Origin: an uncultured Anaeroplasmataceae bacterium
GTDB lineage: Bacteria > Bacillota_I > Bacilli_A > Acholeplasmatales > Anaeroplasmataceae
DNA length: 64,000 nt
Reading direction: 5' to 3'
Assembly (NCBI GenBank): GCA_910579215.1
Contig: CAJTTN010000008.1
Location: forward strand, 1-64,000
How positions within the stretch are numbered: position 1 is the stretch's first letter; each line of letters begins with the position of its first letter. The notes under the pieces are model-generated. The model did no database searches. It saw only the letters and a list, made by a program, of their open reading frames with translations, and was not told the DNA's origin. Of the stretch, positions 26,173-35,618 are shown one piece after another. Position numbers and translations under genes: made by a program.

Positions 26173-26529
26173 TCACTTTTTACTTTTAAATACAAGAAAA
26201 ACAAATAAAGTAATAGCTCCAACAAATAAATAATTATTTGCAAATTCAAATATAGCTTTTTTTATATCCATTTTATAAACAAAACTCATAGCAACAAATC
26301 CCAAACATAAGAAAATCCCTAATGCAATTGACAATATTATTACTTTAGTTTTATTTGTTCTTATCTCTTCTTTTGGAACTAAAGTATAATTAATATCCTG
26401 TTTCAATTTACCTTTATTATTTAGATAAATCTTTTTGTCATTCCTAAAGATAGTAAATTCATCATTAAGTAATAATACATTTTTTTCTTTTTTTGGTTTT
26501 TGTTTCTTTTCTTTATTCTTAGAATGCAT
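26173..26529 (-). CDS. Two-helix membrane protein, element-encoded
   Basis: A 118-residue protein with a very basic N-terminus (HSKNKEKKQKPKKEK), a short soluble part, and two hydrophobic helices (about 67-88 and 95-113) ending in KSKK. The family is not recognised. It follows the replication initiator gene. Confidence 0.65.
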   Translation of the reverse strand: MHSKNKEKKQKPKKEKNVLLLNDEFTIFRNDKKIYLNNKGKLKQDINYTLVPKEEIRTNKTKVIILSIALGIFLCLGFVAMSFVYKMDIKKAIFEFANNYLFVGAITLFVFLVFKSKK

Positions 26530-26601
26530 AGTATCACCAATCCTTTCTATGCTATTTTATAAAATCTATATACCATAATATCGTGTTTTACTTTTTAATT
26601 T

Positions 26602-27960
26602 TCACTCTACAGGATCTAATTGATATAAAATTGTTTGATTTGAATTATATACATTTAAATTAGTATGCTGATATAATATATTCCATTCTTCTGTTATTTC
26701 TTCTACAAACGGATTGTCCTCTATTTCTTCTCTAAAATACTCAATTTTAGGCTTTTCTAAATTTTGTGAATAATAATATCGACGCTTGTTTAAACGCTCC
26801 AAATAGTCTGTTTCTTTGATTTCTTCAAAACTTTTTTCAAGGTATTTTGAAACATATTCAATTATCCTTTGCTTATCCTCAATTGTTTCTATAGTGTTCT
26901 TACCATAAGACCACACCTTAATACCTTTATCGTATCGACGTCTTTTGATTTTAACGTCATAATCAAGCCAACTAGGTACATCATATAATAACTCCTTTGG
27001 AACATAACTCATAAGGAAATGATAATGTATATTTCCATTTTCTTGATACTCAGGAACACCAACATATTTAAGCTCAATTTTTTTATTCTTACAATCACGT
27101 CTTAAATTTGAAAAAAAAGCATTCATTTTTTTGATACACGATTCATAATCTTGTGCATTATTAACATAAGTGAACTTTAAATCATATTCACCATATTTAA
27201 CTGAATTTTGATTTAATTCTATATGTTTCTTTTTATCTTCTTTATCTGCAAATGTTAAAGTCACAAAATTTTCAAAATCGTTTAAATTCATTCTTACTAA
27301 CCTTTTAAATTCTAATTCCGTACGTTTAATTGAACGTTTTATCTTTTCTTCTTTAGACATTGGAATTTTCAATTCACCGCTTAAATATCTTCTAATAACT
27401 ACAGGAAGCAAATTTCCACGTTTATTAAAATATTTCAAGTTATTATCTATAGCATACAACTTTACTTTATCTAAAAGCAAAACAGGGCTATATAAACCCT
27501 CACGATTAAATATAAATTTTTGAATAGCTGATTCTCTTAATTCTAAATCCTTTCTTAAAAAACAATGATAAGATTCATCACTCAAAAAATAATCTCTTAA
27601 TCTTTCCATTTGATTATCTAAATACGCTACCTGTCTAGGGGTATAGAATGTAGGCAGTCTAGCATTTTCTTCTCTTTCCCATTTCTTGCAAGTATCAATC
27701 ATATATTTTCTGCTCACAAATGTCAGATTTTTATACCAATTATCATCACCTAATTCTATTTTTACAAACTCCTCAAAAATAGGATTTGACTTGTCATATA
27801 CTTTGATTTTTCTTTCAAATGTTTTTTCTTCTACAACGTCATTCAAAACGATTTTCCTTTTTTGAACTCCTATTTTAAAAGTCTTTAGTATTTTCTTTCT
27901 ATTCTCAAGCGTCCATTTTAACGTAAAATATTTTAAAATTGATTTTGTAATTTTAACCAT
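26602..27960 (-). CDS. HUH-type replication initiation protein
   Basis: A 452-residue protein with the ordered motifs of HUH endonuclease initiators. FVTLTF at 232-237 is motif 1. HYHFL at 312-316 gives the metal-binding His-x-His. EYVSKYLEK at 368-376 supplies Tyr369/Tyr373 and Lys372 in the motif 3 position. Context EYQENGNIHYHF resembles rolling-circle Rep proteins of small ssDNA phages and plasmids. It would nick the origin and start rolling-circle replication of the excised element. A strong nested hairpin lies directly upstream and is the likely target. The N-terminal 200 residues are unrecognised. A mobilisation relaxase is the alternative. Confidence 0.75.
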   Translation of the reverse strand: MVKITKSILKYFTLKWTLENRKKILKTFKIGVQKRKIVLNDVVEEKTFERKIKVYDKSNPIFEEFVKIELGDDNWYKNLTFVSRKYMIDTCKKWEREENARLPTFYTPRQVAYLDNQMERLRDYFLSDESYHCFLRKDLELRESAIQKFIFNREGLYSPVLLLDKVKLYAIDNNLKYFNKRGNLLPVVIRRYLSGELKIPMSKEEKIKRSIKRTELEFKRLVRMNLNDFENFVTLTFADKEDKKKHIELNQNSVKYGEYDLKFTYVNNAQDYESCIKKMNAFFSNLRRDCKNKKIELKYVGVPEYQENGNIHYHFLMSYVPKELLYDVPSWLDYDVKIKRRRYDKGIKVWSYGKNTIETIEDKQRIIEYVSKYLEKSFEEIKETDYLERLNKRRYYYSQNLEKPKIEYFREEIEDNPFVEEITEEWNILYQHTNLNVYNSNQTILYQLDPVE

Positions 27961-28010
27961 TTAGAAACCCTTTCCTGTTATGATTGATTGAATGATTGAG
28001 ATATATGTAT

Positions 28011-28090
28011 ATATAAGACAAGTATAATAGGATAGGGAAAATCGACAAGCGATTTTCCCTATCCCTACACTTTTGTTTGCTTGTCTTTAT
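28011..28090. other. Nested hairpin upstream of rep: candidate replication origin
   Basis: A perfect 15-bp stem (28030-28044 with 28050-28064, loop ACAAG) is enclosed by a second inverted repeat, AAGACAAG (28015-28022) with CTTGTCTT (28080-28087). No T-run follows on the minus strand, so it is not a canonical terminator. Position and structure fit a double-strand origin or packaging signal. Confidence 0.55.
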
Positions 28091-28091
28091 A

Positions 28092-28370
28092 TTAAGACTC
28101 ATTCTCAATCTCTTCATTCAAAACATCATTACCAAAGGAAGCGTTTTGTAAAATGTCTTTTAAAAACTCTTCCACAAACTCCTCACTTATTCCACTACTA
28201 GAATAATTGTTGATATAATCTTTTACCTGTTGTGAAGTAAAGCTAATATTTCTATCTTTCTCTAAACGTATAAATTTTCTAAAGACTCTATAATCTGCAA
28301 GTAAAAACACAAACACTATAAATATCAATACGATCAAGCATATTGTCATATTGTCTATTCTAATCTTCAT
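28092..28370 (-). CDS. Single-pass membrane protein, element-encoded
   Basis: A 92-residue protein with an N-terminal transmembrane helix (about residues 8-26), then a charged cytoplasmic or exposed part rich in Glu at the C-terminus. Its start overlaps the end of the 461-residue gene by 11 bp, so the two are coupled. No family recognised. Confidence 0.65.
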   Translation of the reverse strand: MKIRIDNMTICLIVLIFIVFVFLLADYRVFRKFIRLEKDRNISFTSQQVKDYINNYSSSGISEEFVEEFLKDILQNASFGNDVLNEEIENES

Positions 28371-29745
28371 TCAAATCTATTCCCCTTTCTTCATATACAT
28401 CATCATTGTCTATTTCATCAAGACGTTTTCTTTCTTCTTTCAACCACTTATCGAATAAAAATAAAGCTTGTTCCATAACTAATCTCTTTGACTTATAACC
28501 TGTATTATATTTACTATCATACACGTTAGATAAAGCGTTAAGAACAGGATATAGTAATTTAAATTCGTGTGTATCAAAATTTCCTATTGTGTCTCTTAAA
28601 TCAAACGTAAGCACATATTCTTCATATCTCTTATGCGTAGGTGTATTTTCCTTTCCTATATCATCATAGGAATCATAATCACGCACAGATATATCTACTA
28701 TTGCCAAGCTATTAAAATATCTTAAACACGTATCAAAATAGTATTTCTTCTTTCTATATCTTTTTTTACAAAGCAAATAGGAATCCAAATCTTTTCGTTT
28801 TCTAAAAAGATGACATAACACATAAAATATATATTTCACTTTATATTTAAACAACCACAAGCTATTTCTAAACGTATAATATTTAATAAACAAGCTAAAA
28901 TCGTTATATACTTTTCTATCTTGAATATAAAGATAATTTGTATACAAATATTTCTCATTCGATATTTCGTCAGCTGACCTTTGCTTAATCGAAATATAAT
29001 AAACCGTCTCTTGAAATATTTGACCGAACAGGACTTTTATTTCCTTACGTCCTTTGTCTTTTTCTGCTTTAGAATGTGACAAAATATTACCTTTAGTTAA
29101 AGATAATTCATCCTCAAACACAATTGAATATTTACGTAAATAAAACTCTTTATTCACTTTAATATCTTTCACTTCCATTGTATTGTCAGTCAAATATTTA
29201 CTAGTCAATCTTGTCACATAGGAATAACGCCAAGTTTTAGAATAGACATATATACCACGATAATTTAATATATAATAACATTCTATATATTCTTCTATAC
29301 GTTCATATAAAGTCTTACAATTTATAAAATCATTATACATTCGATTCTCTATATCTAACTCTTTAACAATCATTTTCGTAATTTCTTCCTGTTTAGAATA
29401 AAACAATTCATCATCAAGAGCCAAACTATCTATAATACGATTGATGATATAAAAATCTACTTTTGGAAATAACGATATAATCTCTTCCATTCGACCATTG
29501 CATTTCTGCATAAGCTGAATCTCTTTCGTATTGATAATCGCATTTCCTGTAGAACTTTTACCTTTTCGAATTTTAGAAAAAATAGAAAGTAAAAAGCCTA
29601 TGACTTTATCAATAATAAAATATGTATTCATTTTATTTCTGCTTGATTTCCTCATTTTAGCTTTAATATAAGCATATAACGAAAGTAATACTGCAGATAC
29701 AAAAATCAATACCAAATTGATTATATTTATAAAATACTCTTTCAT
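28360..29745 (-). CDS. Large membrane-anchored protein with Walker B-like motif (possible Zot-like)
   Basis: A 461-residue protein with one or two N-terminal hydrophobic helices (about 7-27 and 42-57), then a soluble domain. YSIVFEDELSL (206-216) looks like a Walker B strand ending in Asp-Glu. About 40 residues later, VYYISIKQRSADE (248-260) resembles the sensor strand of Zot/HerA-type ATPases, the assembly motor of filamentous phages. No proper Walker A is visible; KGKSSTG near 61 is a poor candidate. It may therefore be an inactive or divergent member, or unrelated. Confidence 0.5.
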   Translation of the reverse strand: MKEYFINIINLVLIFVSAVLLSLYAYIKAKMRKSSRNKMNTYFIIDKVIGFLLSIFSKIRKGKSSTGNAIINTKEIQLMQKCNGRMEEIISLFPKVDFYIINRIIDSLALDDELFYSKQEEITKMIVKELDIENRMYNDFINCKTLYERIEEYIECYYILNYRGIYVYSKTWRYSYVTRLTSKYLTDNTMEVKDIKVNKEFYLRKYSIVFEDELSLTKGNILSHSKAEKDKGRKEIKVLFGQIFQETVYYISIKQRSADEISNEKYLYTNYLYIQDRKVYNDFSLFIKYYTFRNSLWLFKYKVKYIFYVLCHLFRKRKDLDSYLLCKKRYRKKKYYFDTCLRYFNSLAIVDISVRDYDSYDDIGKENTPTHKRYEEYVLTFDLRDTIGNFDTHEFKLLYPVLNALSNVYDSKYNTGYKSKRLVMEQALFLFDKWLKEERKRLDEIDNDDVYEERGIDLNED

Positions 29746-29821
29746 TCTTCACAACCTTTCTTTTTTTTTGTATTGCATCTTACTGCAGTAAAATGTATTA
29801 CATTAGATCTAACGTATTACA

Positions 29822-30049
29822 TCAACAACCTTTAATATTTTCATGAATCAATTTCTTTTTTTCCTCATAAGGCATTTTATTAACTGCTAGAACCAAAGCA
29901 CTAATAACTGCAGAACGACTAGGCTCACGCCCCCAAACTTGTCCGTTTTCTCTTTTAGTTTCTTTTTCTATATTTACTAAAACATCTAACAATTCAAGAG
30001 CATAACTGCTAACCCTCAAAGAAATTATTTTATCTTTAAAATGAACCAT
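29822..30049 (-). CDS. Small ribbon-helix-helix-like DNA-binding protein
   Basis: A 75-residue protein whose N-terminus (KDKIISLRVSSYALELLDVLV) has the strand-helix pattern of ribbon-helix-helix repressors. A second helix (SRSAVISALVLAVNKM) follows a spacer. It may act in copy control of the rep gene downstream or in transcription of the operon. Assignment is from pattern only. Confidence 0.55.
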   Translation of the reverse strand: MVHFKDKIISLRVSSYALELLDVLVNIEKETKRENGQVWGREPSRSAVISALVLAVNKMPYEEKKKLIHENIKGC

Positions 30050-30088
30050 AAAACAAAATACTCCTTTTTATTTTTTTTTAAAAAAAAC

Positions 30089-30628
30089 CTATTTCAAAGG
30101 CTTTTCATATACACATAATTCTTCTAGTATCAAATCTTTAGGTAAGACATCTTTACAAAAATAAGCACTTGCAAAAGGCGTCCCCTTATCAAAAGAAATA
30201 AAACTTTTCGTATGATAATTGATTCTCTTATCAAAACATAATAATTGAATCCCATTTTCAAAGTATTTAAACCTTTTCTGCCCCTGTAAGCTATTCATAG
30301 GCAATAATAAGACAAAAGGCTTGCCTAATGCATATAAACGCTCTAGCACCTTATCTTTTAAACTGAAAGGGGGATTCGATACGAATATATCCCATTCTTT
30401 AGGCTGATATTCGAAAAAGTCTTTTCCGTCCTTTAAAGAACTTCTTACGACTTTATATCCCCCCCCACTTAGTTTTTGATAAAATGCAGACCATTCCTCA
30501 TCAAAGCCAAGCCATACTATCTTATCTTTAGGCAAATACTTCATAATAGGATCTACCGCATAAAACGGCGTATAACACTCATCACCTGTAGACGTTCTAT
30601 CACAGGTTAAATATCCTTTATTAAGCAT
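30089..30628 (-). CDS. Phage-type adenine methyltransferase-like protein
   Basis: A 179-residue protein with VSNPPFSLKDKVL, the catalytic NPPF motif of N6-adenine methyltransferases, and an N-terminal TGDECYTPFYAVDPIMKYL like phage Dam-related proteins. The classic FxGxG SAM loop is degenerate (IVWLGFDEEWSAF). It probably modifies element or host DNA to avoid restriction. It is short, as in phage-encoded versions. Confidence 0.7.
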   Translation of the reverse strand: MLNKGYLTCDRTSTGDECYTPFYAVDPIMKYLPKDKIVWLGFDEEWSAFYQKLSGGGYKVVRSSLKDGKDFFEYQPKEWDIFVSNPPFSLKDKVLERLYALGKPFVLLLPMNSLQGQKRFKYFENGIQLLCFDKRINYHTKSFISFDKGTPFASAYFCKDVLPKDLILEELCVYEKPLK

Positions 30629-30655
30629 TTTAAACTCCTTTTTTAACTATTTTAT

Positions 30656-30910
30656 TTATGCTCCTAGAATACATATCTTAAGAGCAATAAAAAAAGACTT
30701 TATAAAATATAAAATACTTTTAAAAGTCCACACAATGAAATGATAAATTTTTATAAAAAACTTTGGTATATACTTTTTGAAAAAATCGAATATTGCACTT
30801 ACTAGATTTCTTATAATCTCTTTCAAAAACAAATATAAAATTATTGCTAAAACAACAATACCTATAATTACCCAAGAATACTTTTTAATTTCTTCAATGT
30901 CCCATATCAT
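30656..30910 (-). CDS. Hydrophobic 84-residue membrane protein
   Basis: Short acidic N-terminus (MIWDIEEIKK), one strong helix (about 11-30), then amphipathic aromatic/lysine-rich repeats of FFKK, FIKI, FKSI and FIKSFF type. It is adjacent to the 522-residue exported protein gene (2-bp gap). A structural or membrane-remodelling role in a virion is possible. No family recognised. Confidence 0.6.
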   Translation of the reverse strand: MIWDIEEIKKYSWVIIGIVVLAIILYLFLKEIIRNLVSAIFDFFKKYIPKFFIKIYHFIVWTFKSILYFIKSFFIALKICILGA

Positions 30911-30912
30911 TT

Positions 30913-32481
30913 TTATTTTCCCTCTTTTCTTCTAATAGATTTGAATATGCATTTTATTATCACACTAAGAATTATTATAACAATTACACCAATAACTACT
31001 ATTTTCACTATTCTTTCAAATACCGAACTACGAAAAAAATTTCCTAATATTTTAAAGAAATTATCAAAAGGTGTTTTAGTTGTATTATCTGTAAATTGAT
31101 TTCCACCCAAAGAATCATTATACGTATCAACGGCTATAGCATGCTTTACTTCCCCATTATCCATGTAATGAAATTCTAAAAGCGTCAAATCTTCTACTTC
31201 TAACATCCGATTTTTTGTAATATCAACATTTGCTTTTATTACTGCATTTGTAATTTTATCTGCAGTAAAGGACGGTGTTGCAAAAGGATTTTTCGTTATG
31301 GAATAAACTATATCTCCACCACCCTTAGCATTTACACCAACCATTACACCACCTACAGACTTATATTCTTTCCATAATACCTTAAAATGACCTGTGCCAA
31401 ATGTAAAACAATCCACTTTTCGATTATCAAAAGAAAGAACATAATCATAATTCAAAATACTTGAATCTGACAAAGAAACGTTATTATCTTTCAATATACT
31501 AGTTTTTTCTATTGTTTTATATGTCCAATTTCCTGTTTTTTTACTCCACCAAAAACCATTAGAATATGATAAATTGATTTCTTCATTTTTAATACTTATT
31601 TGTTCGTCTTTATAAATCGTACCCTTTTCAAAAAATCTCGTTTTATCAATGTGAGAATAAACATTCTTATTTGTTAGAACCTTTGAAAAATCTTGTATAG
31701 CTTTTTTTAAATCCCACTCATTAGAACTAGAATTTAATTCTATATCTGTATAAGCCGAATAATCAAAACCATTGAATTTTAATTTCACCTCAAAAAGGTC
31801 GTCCATTTTCTTATCTGTAGAAAATGCAACATAATTCCTTTGCCAAATATAATCTATTGTCCCCTCAGTTTGAGGGTATAATTCATATGCTACCTTTTTA
31901 TTAGTCACTCTTATAATTTCTTCTGTATCAACTTTAGATTGCTTTGTATTTGGATTATATTGGTATACAAAGCCAACTCCAAAAACAAAAGAAATTTGAT
32001 CTCTTTTAGATTGATTATATATTTCACGTACATATATGGAATGATATGTATCATTTAAAAACGATAATTCTTTTACTAAATACTTTTGAAGATGTTTAGT
32101 TGAATCATAACTTACTAACATTATATCAAACTCTTGCCACTCTAAATCTTTTGAATTTATTGTAGGTCGTTTAGCCGAATCCCCATAATAGCTTGATAAA
32201 CTGACTTTATCATAATCACTATATCCATTCTTATCATAAATGTAAATATAGATATTTCTATCACCCTCACTCATCATTAAGGCTTTATTCTCTTTTACTC
32301 CTAACTGATATGAAAAAACATCTATTCCATACGAATTTAATTCTTCTGTAACTGAACCAAAACCACTTATTGAAAAATCACCATTTTTCATTGATATATA
32401 AACATCATCATTCGCAGATACCTTTATACAAAAAATTGATAAAGATAAAAGTAACAAAATAACTTTCAATATCCTTTTCAT
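30913..32481 (-). CDS. Exported protein with C-terminal membrane anchor
   Basis: A 522-residue protein with a signal peptide (about 1-23, cleavage near VSA-ND), a large extracellular domain of beta-rich character, a linker (about 440-475), and a C-terminal transmembrane helix (about 488-510) followed by a basic tail (KSIRRKEGK). This topology is that of filamentous-phage adsorption proteins and of many surface anchors. Inside it, GVMVGVNAKGGGDIVYS is a glycine-rich stretch. No domain recognised. Confidence 0.65.
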   Translation of the reverse strand: MKRILKVILLLLSLSIFCIKVSANDDVYISMKNGDFSISGFGSVTEELNSYGIDVFSYQLGVKENKALMMSEGDRNIYIYIYDKNGYSDYDKVSLSSYYGDSAKRPTINSKDLEWQEFDIMLVSYDSTKHLQKYLVKELSFLNDTYHSIYVREIYNQSKRDQISFVFGVGFVYQYNPNTKQSKVDTEEIIRVTNKKVAYELYPQTEGTIDYIWQRNYVAFSTDKKMDDLFEVKLKFNGFDYSAYTDIELNSSSNEWDLKKAIQDFSKVLTNKNVYSHIDKTRFFEKGTIYKDEQISIKNEEINLSYSNGFWWSKKTGNWTYKTIEKTSILKDNNVSLSDSSILNYDYVLSFDNRKVDCFTFGTGHFKVLWKEYKSVGGVMVGVNAKGGGDIVYSITKNPFATPSFTADKITNAVIKANVDITKNRMLEVEDLTLLEFHYMDNGEVKHAIAVDTYNDSLGGNQFTDNTTKTPFDNFFKILGNFFRSSVFERIVKIVVIGVIVIIILSVIIKCIFKSIRRKEGK

Positions 32482-32495
32482 AAGACACCTCTTTT

Positions 32496-33029
32496 CTATG
32501 GACTTACAATTCTAAACGAATATGTATATAAACTTTCATTTATAGTCATATTCAAAATAACGTAATCAACATTATCCTTAAACGTTGAAAACTCTATATC
32601 ACTTTTTTTCTTCTCTGTATAACTTGCTACTATATCCTGAATAGTCATTATAGGTTTGATAATGAATTTATTATTCTGCTTATCCAATGAAAAATATCTA
32701 TCCAAATTTGCCGATAAACTTTCTTTATCATGAACGTTTAACCAAGAATAATAATTCGAATCAATTTTATATTTAAAATCATTATAAGTTAACAATTCGC
32801 ATGTATAGCAGATTGCATTCGTTAGCTTGTCATTCATTTTAAACACATAAGAATTGCCTACAACAAGCATATTATTTGAAGACGTATTTTCTATCACTTC
32901 ACCATTCAAAGTCACTTCTAGGCTTTTATAAGCATTTCTAAAGCTATTGGTATTTTCATAGAAATAATAAATTACAAATCCAACAATAACTATAAAGACT
33001 AAAGCAATACCACTTACTAATTTTTGCAT
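32496..33029 (-). CDS. Membrane-anchored exported protein
   Basis: A 177-residue protein with one N-terminal transmembrane or uncleaved signal helix (about 7-26), then a 150-residue exported domain. It contains a Cys pair (CYTCELL) and beta-strand-rich segments. It is encoded between the two large surface proteins, 14 bp before the 522-residue gene, and probably forms a complex with them. No family recognised. Confidence 0.6.
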   Translation of the reverse strand: MQKLVSGIALVFIVIVGFVIYYFYENTNSFRNAYKSLEVTLNGEVIENTSSNNMLVVGNSYVFKMNDKLTNAICYTCELLTYNDFKYKIDSNYYSWLNVHDKESLSANLDRYFSLDKQNNKFIIKPIMTIQDIVASYTEKKKSDIEFSTFKDNVDYVILNMTINESLYTYSFRIVSP

Positions 33030-33088
33030 ACTATTTCTTTCCTTTCTTTTATTATAAAAAGAAAAAGAGAGGTTAACCTCTCTTAATC

Positions 33089-34879
33089 TTAATAATACAT
33101 ATTATTTTGGTTTTGTGATTTCTTTCTATAATGTACTACACCTAAAGTAATACCTAAAACAATTACCAAAAAAATTCCTAGAATAGTTAAATAATGATAT
33201 ATATTCCAATTATTTGGTTTAAATAAATTGTCAACATATCCCTCAATAGATAAGAAATCTTTTGTTGTCAACTTATCACTAGGAGTATTCCCAAATTCAT
33301 CAACTACAGATAAAGTGAATATCTTTTTTTCACCTGTTGTTAAGCATACATCAATACCATAATTACCTAAAGTCATTACATCATATTCACCACTAATTGA
33401 ATTAATTTGAGTTACATCCACACCTAAAATAAGTGCCACTTGATTCATTATCATATCAAATGTAAATACCTCACCTTGCTTTAATTGAATAAAATAATCA
33501 TCAAATAAAAAGCCTGGCGCAAGCCTATCCTTTTTAACGATAGAAAAATCCGCAGTAGCTGTATTATTACCACTATTGGTATAAGACACTTCAATAATAT
33601 TAGTTCCTACTACTTTAGAGGTTGATGTATAGTCATCAAAACCTGTAATGGTATAGTTTGCAATAACGCCGTCATATCCGTCAATCACACTTATATGAGA
33701 TTTAAACTCTGCTAAAGTTAACAATTCATTTGTACCCACTTCAATTGTACGACTACCACCAATTACCGCAGTACCCTTATTTTTAACTGCAATGTTAATT
33801 GTCTTATTTGCCGACATATTATTTGAATTATCTTTTGCACGATATACAACTTGATAATTTCCCAACTTATGCTCATTACCTGTAAATGTATCACTTACTT
33901 TTTCAAGTTTAAGCCCGTTATCTACATTATCCGTAATAGTCAACGCACTTTCAATTTTAGCCAAAGTTAAATCATTATCATAATTCAAATCATAACTATC
34001 TGTACCACTAATCGTAGGAGACGTCAAATCATATCTATGTACATTTATAATCGCATCATTTCTATTTGACGCGCTATCCAATGCGTAAATATCTATAGTA
34101 TAATCTCCAACTTCCATAACTCCTTGCACATATGTAGAAGATTCAACTAAAACTGGAACATATCCGTCAGTTTCATCATAAGCATACACATGCGAAACAA
34201 TTTCATCAATACTAGGTTGATTATCTACATCAATACTTACATGCGTAGTACCATTTATAGAGGGAGCTGTTGTATCTAACTCATAAAAAGTATAATCTGT
34301 ATAGACAATATCTAAATATTCATTAGTTAATCTATCTTCTTCAAATATATTTGATAAGTAATCTGTAAACATATTTTCATCATAAAAAGCAAATATACAT
34401 ATATCATCAGAATTATGCTCAAAAAACAATCCAACACCTTCTTCATAAGCGTCAAGTCCTCTTAGCCACTCAAAATTAATAGTTATATTAGATAACTTAA
34501 AAAAGCCATAGTCATCAAAACTACTAGTTCTAAAAATTTCCGAAGTACTAATAAAGACATCACCTGTAATATATTCAAAAGGCATTGTTGAGCCAAATCT
34601 CAATTGAGAATATATTAGCCCACTATTAATTACATTCGTTTCTTGCCCTTTCTCATTTTTAATTCCATAAGGATAATTTACCGTATTAGAAGTTCTTATA
34701 AAGTCTTCTTGAATTACTTGTGAAACATTTGATCTTGTTGTTTCTTCTACATCTGCACTAAACAAATTCGAATTGCAACCTGTTAAAAATACTAACCAAA
34801 AAGCCATAACAAATAAGAACATTGTTGCTATAGCTGATTTCTTAAAATGTGTTTTAAACACTAAAATAAACTTTTTCAT
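33089..34879 (-). CDS. Surface lipoprotein with Ig-like repeats and C-terminal transmembrane anchor
   Basis: A 596-residue protein with lipobox LTGC (Cys35). A unique region to about 215 is followed by three DUF5011-type Ig-like repeats (starting near APSINGT, SPTISGT and AVIGGSRT, with the ITDNVDNG and YRAKDNSNN motifs). A further domain and a C-terminal helix (about 562-583) with a KKSQNQ tail complete it. Dual anchoring is unusual. DUF5011 repeats are host-type surface modules. In an element this may be a virion spike, superinfection exclusion factor or adhesin. Confidence 0.7.
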   Translation of the reverse strand: MKKFILVFKTHFKKSAIATMFLFVMAFWLVFLTGCNSNLFSADVEETTRSNVSQVIQEDFIRTSNTVNYPYGIKNEKGQETNVINSGLIYSQLRFGSTMPFEYITGDVFISTSEIFRTSSFDDYGFFKLSNITINFEWLRGLDAYEEGVGLFFEHNSDDICIFAFYDENMFTDYLSNIFEEDRLTNEYLDIVYTDYTFYELDTTAPSINGTTHVSIDVDNQPSIDEIVSHVYAYDETDGYVPVLVESSTYVQGVMEVGDYTIDIYALDSASNRNDAIINVHRYDLTSPTISGTDSYDLNYDNDLTLAKIESALTITDNVDNGLKLEKVSDTFTGNEHKLGNYQVVYRAKDNSNNMSANKTINIAVKNKGTAVIGGSRTIEVGTNELLTLAEFKSHISVIDGYDGVIANYTITGFDDYTSTSKVVGTNIIEVSYTNSGNNTATADFSIVKKDRLAPGFLFDDYFIQLKQGEVFTFDMIMNQVALILGVDVTQINSISGEYDVMTLGNYGIDVCLTTGEKKIFTLSVVDEFGNTPSDKLTTKDFLSIEGYVDNLFKPNNWNIYHYLTILGIFLVIVLGITLGVVHYRKKSQNQNNMYY

Positions 34880-34905
34880 TTTTATAATACCTCTTTCTTT
34901 TTTTC

Positions 34906-35541
34906 TTAAGCATTGTCATCATCGTCAAAAGAATCGTCGTCCAATTCTTCATCAACAACACGCTTATCCATTAAAACAAACTTATATTTTAAATCACGTA
35001 GTAAGAATAGCTTTAATTGTTTTTCATTAAAGTTATTTAAATAAGTATGTTTACCTGTATTCCTATTTCTAATGGCACGACCACGCATAATAACTGAAGA
35101 ACACAACTCAGCTGAAAATTGATATGAATATGTGTTTCTTTCTTCATTAAAATAAGAATACAAACGAACAGGAACATCTACATACACAATATCGTCCTTT
35201 GTTTTAGGAGTTTCAAATAATTGAGGATAAAATACCTTTAACAATTCTTTTTCTCCGTCTTCTGTATCCAGTAAACGATCAAAATAAACACCCTCAGTAA
35301 AAACAACACGTACATGTCGTTCATTCTTTTTATTGAATGGATTTTGTTTTGTTACGATTCTAAATTTTGCTGTTGGAAGTTTTTTCTTCTCTTCCTCAGT
35401 CATATCTGCAAAACTTTTTGACACCAACTCCTTAAGTTTTGCGTCATCACGAATAATTAGGCTTACAGGATTTAAATCCTTATGTATAGCCACTCCACCT
35501 TTTAACTCTTCTTCTTTAATTGTTTTTTCTTTATTTTCCAT
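34906..35541 (-). CDS. Possible single-stranded DNA-binding protein with acidic tail
   Basis: A 211-residue soluble protein. The central part is beta-rich with many basic and aromatic residues (FRIVTKQNPFNKKNERHVRVVF, YSYQFSAELCSSV). The C-terminus DDDSFDDDDNA is strongly acidic, like the protein-binding tails of SSB proteins. Together with a HUH initiator, an ssDNA-binding role is plausible. No sequence-family match is recognised. Confidence 0.5.
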   Translation of the reverse strand: MENKEKTIKEEELKGGVAIHKDLNPVSLIIRDDAKLKELVSKSFADMTEEEKKKLPTAKFRIVTKQNPFNKKNERHVRVVFTEGVYFDRLLDTEDGEKELLKVFYPQLFETPKTKDDIVYVDVPVRLYSYFNEERNTYSYQFSAELCSSVIMRGRAIRNRNTGKHTYLNNFNEKQLKLFLLRDLKYKFVLMDKRVVDEELDDDSFDDDDNA

Positions 35542-35618
35542 ATTTTTTTTCCTTTCTTTTTTTACTTTTTTTCTAAAGATTAAGCATAACTCGAATTAAA
35601 TAATAAAAGGGTTAAAAT

